Assembly: GCA_003520315.1 (NCBI GenBank) | Contig: DOVA01000167.1 | Location: 1 to 7,883 of the forward strand | Reading direction: 5' to 3' | DNA length: 7,883 bases | Source of the DNA: Rikenellaceae bacterium | GTDB taxonomy: Bacteria > Bacteroidota > Bacteroidia > Bacteroidales > UBA932 | Shown here: one piece after another, positions 1-5,473 of the stretch | How positions within the stretch are numbered: the first letter of the stretch is position 1 | Layout of the letters: each line of letters opens with the position of its first letter | Made by a program: the position numbers and the translations under genes | The notes under the pieces: model-generated | The model's input: only the letters and a program-made list of their open reading frames with translations | What the model was told of the DNA's origin: nothing | Database searches by the model: none

Positions 1-202
1 CAAAATAATCTACAATGGAACTTCCATTCCCTGTAGATATAGATGCGTACATCCCATTCAGGATCGATACTGCACCATCATAGTCTGTTACAGCGTTATC
101 CAATGTCATTTTGTGAGGAGGGTTAATACTAAGGAAATCATCACATGACGACAGAGAATAAAGTGTTAACAATATTAATGTTATTTTAAATACTCGTTTC
201 AT
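1..202 (-). CDS. SusD-like outer-membrane lipoprotein, N-terminal fragment (partial, runs off left edge)
   Basis: This is the start of a SusD/RagB-family lipoprotein, the surface-exposed lid that works with the SusC transporter in binding and importing oligosaccharides or other nutrients. Sixty-seven codons are visible from the ATG at 202. A short signal peptide (MKRVFKITLILLTLYSLSSC) ends in a lipobox with the acylated cysteine at residue 20, followed by DDFLSINPP, the typical SusD start after the cysteine. The acidic residues just after the cysteine fit the surface-export signal of Bacteroidota lipoproteins. The following stretch, through AVTDYDGAVSILNGMYASIS, resembles the first helix of the TPR-like SusD fold. 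The gene starts 10 bases after the susC stop, so the two are almost certainly cotranscribed. There is no Shine-Dalgarno sequence, as is normal in this phylum. The ligand-binding part lies outside the window, so the substrate is unknown. Confidence 0.93.
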   Translation of the reverse strand, partial: MKRVFKITLILLTLYSLSSCDDFLSINPPHKMTLDNAVTDYDGAVSILNGMYASISTGNGSSIVDYF

Positions 203-212
203 AATTCAGCTT

Positions 213-3200
213 CTATTTAAAGGTTAATTTTAGTCCCAGGCTGAAGGTTCTGGTAGAAGGATAGGTGCTATAGTCAACACCGGTACCAACGCCAATAAGT
301 TCTTGAGCACTTCGGGTTCCAACATAACTTGAACCCATATCGGGGCTACCGAAGTTACCTTGTGGGTCAAATCCTGGATACTTTGTAATTGTAAAGAGAT
401 TTGCAGCCTGGAATGTAATATCTACATTGCTGAGGAATCTTTTCTCAAACCATTTTTGTGGGAGTCTGTAGTTAATATTTAGTGTGTTGAGTTTTATAAA
501 GGAGGCATCGTAAATATAGGCATCAGTCAATATTGATCCAGCATATGACAGACTCATTCTCGGGACTCTCGACATAGGGTCCTTTGTGAATACATATCCG
601 TTTTTAACAAGATAGTTGTAAGCATTATAAGTAGATGTTCCTGAATTAACTGCATCATAAACATAATTCCACAATCTTTTAGCACCATATGAATACGTAA
701 AAACAGCAGAAGCGTATAAATTCTTATAGGTTAATGCCAAATTGAAACCTCCAAAGAATTTGGGATTGAAATTGCCTAACACTACCCTGTCTGTCTTGTC
801 AATTTTGCCGTCTCCATTTTGGTCTAGCACATAAGGATCTCCCGGTAATTCTCTCGATACTCTGTAACTGGTTTGTGCACCGGTAGTCGGGTTAATGGTT
901 TTAAGTGCATAGATCTCTTCGGCAGTTGCAAACTGTCTTCCTGCAGTTTTGTAGCCATACCAGTCTCCAAGTTTACCTCCTTCAACCAATTTTACATACT
1001 CATAATAATAAGGCATAATTATCTCTTTCTGTACTCCGTCCAGTTTATTTACTATACCTTTGTTAGTTGCAACGTTGAAACCTATTGAAAGCAACAAATC
1101 CTTTTTCTTAATTACATCACCTGTTATTTCAAACTCCCATCCTCTATTGGTTATGGAGCCAATATTCTGATTGATGGTTTGGAAAGAAGAGTTAACAGGG
1201 ACAGATCCTGAGTAGATCAAATTTTCTACCTTTTTGCTGTAATATCCCAAAGTACCGCGTAATCTCTCTCTAAGCAGACCAAAATCAATGCCTATGTCTG
1301 TAAGGGTGGAATTTTCCCATTGAAGAGAAGGGTTGCCAAGATTTGAGGGCTTAATACCAGCTTGTTCAGTATATGGGGCAGCAGTTAATGTTGTCATCCA
1401 GTCATAGTATCCAAGGTTCTGAGACCCGGATTCGCCCATTGAGAATCTGAGCTTAAGGTAAGGCACAATATTATTTATCGGCTGCATAAACTTCTCTTCT
1501 GAGATAATCCATGCCAATGCTCCTGAAGGAAAGTATCCCCAGCGATTGTTAGGACCAAATTTTGACGACCCGTCCGCACGGAACGTTGCAGTAACCAAGT
1601 ATCTGTTCATATACTTGTAGTTGACACGGGCAAAAAATGAAGCAAGTCTGCTTCCATACTCATCACTGTATCCATCTGTTGTGGCGGCACTGTTTATGTT
1701 AATCAGAATCTTTTCGTCGGGGAACCCTGTACCGCTAGCTCTAAGATTTTTGTATTTGTATGATTCAATAGATTGTCCGAGAACAGCTACTATGTCGTGT
1801 TTGCCTAATACTGCCGCATAGTTAAGGGTATTGTCCCATACGAGTGTATTTGATTCTCCGATTGAAAGAGATCTGTAATTATAATTTGAATCATATCCAC
1901 GGGTACCCTTTTTGTTGAAAATGTCATAAGAAGAGCTTGAGTAATTGATAGTTCCGGCAGATTTGAATTTTAGCCCGGGGATAATTTTGAGTTCAGCAAA
2001 TGCTGTTGCATTCAAAACTTTTCCAATACCGTCATTTCTGTTCAAATAAGTGATATATGGATTTTCAATTGTTGTATTTGACGGAACTATATTGATGCTT
2101 CCATCAGGATTATATGCTTCAAAATCTGGTCTGAATCTTGGAATGCTGCTAAGGAGCGCATCTTTATTGTTCGCTCTTCTGTTTGATCCTGATGCGTTAA
2201 CTCCAAATTTGAGAAGTTTACCTACTTCTGTTTCGAGATTTATTCGTCCAGTGTAAAGTTCACTTTTGCCACCCTTAACAATTCCTCCCACATCGGTGTA
2301 TCCAAATGATACATAGTAATTTGTTGTCTCTGTGCCACCTCTTAATGACAGGTCTGCCTGATATGTATATGCAGGATCTGTCATTTCTTTCCACCAGTCA
2401 ATATTACCTGTCATATAAGCATCGGAACGAAGCATAAGCTGATCTGCAGTCCACTGGCTTGTGTTGATTTTTAAGAATTTACTCTCGTCAAAGAATAATT
2501 TTTCTGTGTATCCAACACTTCCGTCAACATTGATTTTTTCTCTGGCAAGAGTCTCGGTATAGTACTTGAATTCGTCGACATTGAGGGTCTTGAGGTCGCT
2601 TTTTTGTTGTAACTGTACTCCGCTTCTGAGGTTAAAATCAATTGTAGGAGCGAGACCTTTTTGTCCTTTTTTGGTTGTGACTATTATTACTCCATTAGCA
2701 GCTCTTGAACCATATATAGCTGTAGCAGAGGCATCTTTGAGTATATCGATACTCTCAACATCTGTCAGGTTAAGATTATAAAGACTGTTTGCTATATCGC
2801 CAGATGTGTTGTTTGAGTAGTCAGGTACCCCGTCGATTACCCAAAGAGGTTGGGTTCCGTAGCTGGAGAGAGTTGATACACCTCTTATGGTTACATTAAT
2901 AGGAGATGTAGGTGAAGAAGATTGAATCATAACGTTTACACCGGCTGCACGTCCTTGAAGCATACCCTGAACACTTGATCCAATTGGAACAGTTTCTATC
3001 TCTTTGCTGGTCAACCTTGATACAGATCCGGTAGCGTCCTTAATAGTTGTTGATCCATATCCCTGTACCACTACCTCATTAAGATATTGTGTTGATTCTT
3101 CGAGCATTATAAGCTTAAAATTACTTAAATTTGCCGGATTTACGCTTAAGTCAAGTCGTTGATATCCCAGACACATAACAGAAACGTTCTTTGCATTTAC

Positions 3201-3695
3201 AGGTATTTGCAAAGTGAAGTTACCATCAAGATCAGTTGCAGTTCCTTTTTTTGTATTAGAGACTGTAAGATAAGCTCCAACTATCGGCTGCTTATCTTTG
3301 GCTGAGACAACCTTTCCGGAAACAGTAATAAATTCCTGATTACCGGAAACTTGTTGAGTTACTTTCTCAAGTTCCTTGCCTGATCTTGCTTGATTAGGAA
3401 AATTTACAGGCGAGATTATAATCTGCTTGTCTACGATTTTGTACTCATAGCCTGTGTTTTTTAGAATTTGATCCAAGAGTGGTCTCAGTTCCATTTTTTT
3501 TGCTTCAATTGAGACCTTTTTATTGGCATCAACCAGATTGTTGTTGTACACAAAGGTGTATTCCGACTGTTTTTCAATTGCTTTCAAAACCTCTTTAAGT
3601 GGAGTTGATGTAAAACTGATCGAAATCTCCTGGGCATACACGCTGTTTGCCGCTAATATCAGGCAAAACAGCGATACCAGAATAGCTTTTCTCAT
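213..3695 (-). CDS. SusC/RagA-family TonB-dependent transporter with N-terminal STN signalling domain
   Basis: Outer-membrane TonB-dependent transporter that pairs with the SusD lipoprotein and also signals to the anti-sigma factor. Residues are numbered from the ATG at 3695 (1160 aa). Residues 1-21 (MRKAILVSLFCLILAANSVYA) form a signal peptide; 22-95 an STN (secretin/TonB N-terminal) domain, beginning QEISISFTSTPLKEVLKAIE; about 124-200 a carboxypeptidase-D regulatory-like domain (VSGKVVSAKDKQPIVGAYL). The plug follows from about 204 (NEVVVQGYG, probably overlapping the TonB box), with VIDGVP at 286-291 and LKDASATAIYGSRAANGVI at 319-337, both SusC hallmarks. The rest is beta-barrel, ending RTFSLGLKLTFK; an EF-hand-like loop lies at 958-969. 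The reading frame extends 24 codons upstream to a GTG at 3767, 7 bases after fecR. I prefer the ATG because it starts a standard signal peptide and leaves room for a candidate ECF promoter, whereas the GTG sits at the edge of a hairpin. The longer form remains possible, since family members are often annotated with such extensions. Substrate unknown. Confidence 0.96.
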   Translation of the reverse strand: MRKAILVSLFCLILAANSVYAQEISISFTSTPLKEVLKAIEKQSEYTFVYNNNLVDANKKVSIEAKKMELRPLLDQILKNTGYEYKIVDKQIIISPVNFPNQARSGKELEKVTQQVSGNQEFITVSGKVVSAKDKQPIVGAYLTVSNTKKGTATDLDGNFTLQIPVNAKNVSVMCLGYQRLDLSVNPANLSNFKLIMLEESTQYLNEVVVQGYGSTTIKDATGSVSRLTSKEIETVPIGSSVQGMLQGRAAGVNVMIQSSSPTSPINVTIRGVSTLSSYGTQPLWVIDGVPDYSNNTSGDIANSLYNLNLTDVESIDILKDASATAIYGSRAANGVIIVTTKKGQKGLAPTIDFNLRSGVQLQQKSDLKTLNVDEFKYYTETLAREKINVDGSVGYTEKLFFDESKFLKINTSQWTADQLMLRSDAYMTGNIDWWKEMTDPAYTYQADLSLRGGTETTNYYVSFGYTDVGGIVKGGKSELYTGRINLETEVGKLLKFGVNASGSNRRANNKDALLSSIPRFRPDFEAYNPDGSINIVPSNTTIENPYITYLNRNDGIGKVLNATAFAELKIIPGLKFKSAGTINYSSSSYDIFNKKGTRGYDSNYNYRSLSIGESNTLVWDNTLNYAAVLGKHDIVAVLGQSIESYKYKNLRASGTGFPDEKILININSAATTDGYSDEYGSRLASFFARVNYKYMNRYLVTATFRADGSSKFGPNNRWGYFPSGALAWIISEEKFMQPINNIVPYLKLRFSMGESGSQNLGYYDWMTTLTAAPYTEQAGIKPSNLGNPSLQWENSTLTDIGIDFGLLRERLRGTLGYYSKKVENLIYSGSVPVNSSFQTINQNIGSITNRGWEFEITGDVIKKKDLLLSIGFNVATNKGIVNKLDGVQKEIIMPYYYEYVKLVEGGKLGDWYGYKTAGRQFATAEEIYALKTINPTTGAQTSYRVSRELPGDPYVLDQNGDGKIDKTDRVVLGNFNPKFFGGFNLALTYKNLYASAVFTYSYGAKRLWNYVYDAVNSGTSTYNAYNYLVKNGYVFTKDPMSRVPRMSLSYAGSILTDAYIYDASFIKLNTLNINYRLPQKWFEKRFLSNVDITFQAANLFTITKYPGFDPQGNFGSPDMGSSYVGTRSAQELIGVGTGVDYSTYPSTRTFSLGLKLTFK
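789..824 (-). other. EF-hand/dockerin-like calcium loop inside the SusC barrel
   Basis: The encoded 12 residues DQNGDGKIDKTD (958-969 of the ATG-start protein) fit a D-x-N-x-D-G-x-I-D-x-x-D calcium-binding loop, with acidic or amide side chains at loop positions 1, 3, 5, 9 and 12 and glycine at 6. The context, GDPYVLDQNGDGKIDKTDR followed by VVLGNFNPKFFGG, is a recurrent segment of SusC barrels. I infer that it binds Ca2+ on the extracellular side. Confidence 0.6.
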
Positions 3696-3724
3696 AAGTT
3701 TGTGTTTTGGATTATGATTAATTA

Positions 3725-3753
3725 TTCTAAATACACAGCAAGAGAAAAGTTCC
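3725..3753 (-). promoter_or_regulatory. Candidate ECF-sigma promoter for susC
   Basis: On the minus strand GGAACTT (3753-3747) matches the AAC-containing -35 element common to many ECF sigma factors. Sixteen bases further on is an AT-rich hexamer TTAGAA (3730-3725) in the -10 position; it is not a clear consensus match. Initiation around 3718 would give an untranslated leader of about 20-25 bases before the ATG at 3695. The placement, just upstream of the transporter controlled by the neighbouring sigma/FecR pair, is what the regulatory model needs. The -35 match is seen; promoter function is inferred. Confidence 0.4.
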
Positions 3754-3756
3754 CTG

Positions 3757-3789
3757 AAAAAACTCACTCTAATTTTAATTCATTAGAGT
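3757..3789 (-). terminator. Weak terminator- or attenuator-like hairpin between fecR and susC
   Basis: A perfect 8-bp inverted repeat, ACTCTAAT (3766-3773) and ATTAGAGT (3782-3789), encloses an 8-base loop. In the minus-strand transcript the hairpin contains the fecR stop codon (3777-3775). It is followed after three bases by six U residues (3762-3757), the order seen in intrinsic terminators. The stem has only two G-C pairs, so any termination should be partial. The 3' arm covers two bases of the alternative GTG start of susC. Confidence 0.35.
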
Positions 3790-4746
3790 TATTTTGTTTT
3801 TGTCAATTTTGTAATCGATGTTTGAAGAAAGCTTTAAGATTTCTAATACTCTTGATACTGACTCTGACTTAAAGTTGGCTGTAAATCTGTAACTAAGGAT
3901 GGAACTATCTTTAACAGAGATTGTCACTCCATACCAACGCTCCATTTTTCTGATAACTTCATCCATAGGGGTGTTTTCGAAAAGAAGAAATCCCTTTTTC
4001 CAAGCTGTGTTGTATTCAATATTTGCCTTCCTGACAAGTAATGGTTTCTCGTCTTCAACGATAGTTATTTGTTCAGCAGGGGTAAGCTTAATTTCACTTT
4101 GATCCTTTTCACGGACTAAAGAAATATTTCCAGATATGAGCGTTACAATTAATTTGTTCTCATTGGCGTAGGAAGAAATATTGAATGTTGTTCCTGTTAC
4201 CTTGACTCCATAACCCTTATATGTTTTTACATACATAGGCCAGTTTTTATTGGGCACTACTTCAAAATATCCTTCTCCTTCAATCTCCACAACTCTTTGT
4301 AGTGAATCAAATTTTTGAGGACATTTCAAAGAACTTGAGCTGTTGAGCCAGACTTTACTGCCATCAGGAAGTTCTACCATTCCTTTTACACCGGAGTGTA
4401 CGACATATTCAAATTGAGCAATTTTTTGAGGAGGGATAACAGGTTTTCTCGTATAGTGGGTTAAGTAGAAAATGGCGGGTGCTATAAGAACAAGAAGAAC
4501 TGCAGCAATTTCTATAACATATCTTATGATTTTTTTATTGGTCCCTTTTTTATTAGTTATAGTTGTAGGGGTTTCCTGCTGAAATGTTTTATATCTTTCG
4601 AGTACCCAGTAATTTTTGAGTTGACAATACTGTTTCCTGTTTTCCTCATTGGCGTTAATCCATTCCAGCACCTTTTCTCTTTCTTCAGATGAGACTGATC
4701 CTGAAATAAATTTCAGCAATAATTCTATATCAATATTTTGTTCCAT
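3775..4746 (-). CDS. FecR-family anti-sigma factor (inner-membrane)
   Basis: Single-pass inner-membrane regulator that holds the partner ECF sigma factor and receives the periplasmic signal from the STN domain of the SusC transporter. It has 323 residues, normal for Bacteroidota FecR proteins. Residues 1-55 form the cytoplasmic sigma-binding part (ELLLKFISGSVSSEEREKVL, conserved Trp29). A basic stretch (NKKGTNKKIIR) precedes one transmembrane helix at about 73-97, giving an N-in, C-out topology. The periplasmic FecR domain spans about 110-215, with the hallmark VELPDGSKVWLNSSSSL at 124-140, then VEIEGEGYFEVV and VKVTGTTFNISSY. Residues 253-322 form a DUF4974-like C-terminal domain (LLFENTPMDEVIRKMERWYG) that resembles the STN domain of the transporter. 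The gene lies 81 bases downstream of the sigma factor gene. In related systems regulated cleavage of FecR releases the sigma factor; no cleavage site can be located here by eye. Confidence 0.95.
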   Translation of the reverse strand: MEQNIDIELLLKFISGSVSSEEREKVLEWINANEENRKQYCQLKNYWVLERYKTFQQETPTTITNKKGTNKKIIRYVIEIAAVLLVLIAPAIFYLTHYTRKPVIPPQKIAQFEYVVHSGVKGMVELPDGSKVWLNSSSSLKCPQKFDSLQRVVEIEGEGYFEVVPNKNWPMYVKTYKGYGVKVTGTTFNISSYANENKLIVTLISGNISLVREKDQSEIKLTPAEQITIVEDEKPLLVRKANIEYNTAWKKGFLLFENTPMDEVIRKMERWYGVTISVKDSSILSYRFTANFKSESVSRVLEILKLSSNIDYKIDKNKITLMN

Positions 4747-4780
4747 ACTGTTTTATATACACTTCAACTTCAATATACCC

Positions 4781-4796
4781 TTTGAAAACTTTCAAA
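4781..4796. repeat. Palindrome in the sigma factor-fecR gap
   Basis: TTTGAAA, two bases (AC), TTTCAAA: a perfect 7-bp inverted repeat in the 81-bp gap between the sigma factor gene and fecR. The motif TTGAAG on the minus strand (CTTCAA on plus) recurs nearby at 4762-4767, 4768-4773 and 4810-4815. It could be an operator or an mRNA hairpin; the two-base spacer is too short for a good RNA loop without opening the inner pairs, which favours a DNA-binding site if it is functional at all. AT-rich palindromes also arise by chance. Confidence 0.35.
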
Positions 4797-4827
4797 TTCT
4801 ATGCAAATCCTTCAACACATTATAATT

Positions 4828-5391
4828 TTATAAAAACTCTTTCAACTTTTCTCTAAATAATTTTAAGGCTTGGGCGACATGATATTCTACAACCTTAACA
4901 GAGATCCCTTTTTTGTCTGCAATTTCCTGATAAGAGAGTCCGTTAACTCTACTTAAAATAAAAGAATCACTTATTTTATCGGGCAATTCTTTAAATGCCT
5001 TGCTTATATGCTCTTCTAATTGAAATTGTATTACTGCATCTGATGACTCGTCCATGAGAGCAGAAAGATTTGCCTGATACTCTTTCTTGAGCCATTCGTT
5101 TTTGAGTCTGTTGTCGTTTGTCAATTTACGGAGCCGATTAATACTTTTATTTTTAAGTATTGAATATAGATAAGGCAAAAGAGGGAATTGGGGATCGAGA
5201 TAATTTCGTTTTTCCCAGAGTGCAGTGAAAGAATCTTGAGTAATATCCTCTGCAGTAATTATGTCATGAACATACTGGTTGACATAAAAAAGTGCTCGTT
5301 TGTATTCATTTGAATAGAATCTGTTAAAAGAACTCTTATCACCATCAATGATGGCTTTGGTAAGCATGAGTTCTTCTCTATCTTGTTTCAT
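4828..5391 (-). CDS. RNA polymerase ECF-type sigma-70 factor
   Basis: Alternative sigma factor that should direct RNA polymerase to the susC promoter once its FecR partner is signalled. It has 187 residues, the usual ECF size, with only regions 2 and 4. Region 2 covers about 22-90 and includes the characteristic AEDITQDSFTALWEKR (47-62) and SILKNKSINRLRK (77-89), the promoter-melting and -10 binding part. Region 4 covers about 128-182, with ELPDKISDSFILSRVNGLSY and a helix-turn-helix from YQEIADKKGISVKVVEYHVA (154-173) that reads the -35 element. A variable linker lies between. It is the first gene of the minus-strand block and diverges from aspS. The ATG at 5391 is only six bases from a good -7 element, so the transcript may be almost leaderless; a second in-frame ATG (codon 9, at 5367) is an alternative start that keeps region 2 intact. 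Confidence 0.95.
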   Translation of the reverse strand: MKQDREELMLTKAIIDGDKSSFNRFYSNEYKRALFYVNQYVHDIITAEDITQDSFTALWEKRNYLDPQFPLLPYLYSILKNKSINRLRKLTNDNRLKNEWLKKEYQANLSALMDESSDAVIQFQLEEHISKAFKELPDKISDSFILSRVNGLSYQEIADKKGISVKVVEYHVAQALKLFREKLKEFL

Positions 5392-5397
5392 AACTTA

Positions 5398-5405
5398 CAA
5401 ATATA
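5398..5405 (-). promoter_or_regulatory. Candidate -7 element for the sigma factor gene
   Basis: TATATTTG on the minus strand matches the Bacteroidota housekeeping consensus TAnnTTTG exactly. It ends six bases before the ATG at 5391, so the transcript would begin at or within a few bases of the start codon. The expected TTTG at -33 is not clear: the nearest TTG upstream (5433-5431) is 25 bases away, a little too far. Confidence 0.4.
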
Positions 5406-5438
5406 ATGAATTTACAATCCCTTCATTTGTCAATTTAT

Positions 5439-5446
5439 TATCTTTG
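5439..5446 (+). promoter_or_regulatory. Candidate -7 element for aspS
   Basis: TATCTTTG matches TAnnTTTG exactly. Initiation near 5450 would leave a leader of about 24 bases before the aspS ATG at 5474. The -33 element is weak: TTTAC at 5411-5415 is the nearest resemblance, slightly too far upstream. The element lies 33 bases from the oppositely directed -7 element of the sigma factor gene, so the two promoters would overlap. Confidence 0.45.
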
Positions 5447-5450
5447 CAAG

Positions 5451-5465
5451 AATTATTGAATAATT
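5451..5465. repeat. Palindrome in the aspS leader
   Basis: AATTATT, G, AATAATT: a perfect 7-bp inverted repeat with a one-base centre, made only of A and T in the arms. It sits between the candidate -7 element and the aspS start. The one-base centre rules out a stable RNA hairpin, so a protein-binding site or chance are the likely explanations. Confidence 0.25.
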
Positions 5466-5473
5466 ATTAAAGG

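Noticed and set aside
3766..3810. Plus-strand reading of the fecR-susC hairpin, which is followed by a T-rich run
   Set aside because: The T-rich run is fecR coding sequence and no plus-strand gene needs termination here, so an antisense terminator is not claimed.
3899..4102. 67-codon open frame on the plus strand inside fecR, including a hydrophobic stretch
   Set aside because: Hydrophobic antisense frames are expected opposite charged coding sequence; the fecR frame is clearly the real one.
5398..5446. TTTG at 5426-5429 as the -33 element for the aspS promoter
   Set aside because: Only 9 bases separate it from TATCTTTG, while about 19-21 are expected.
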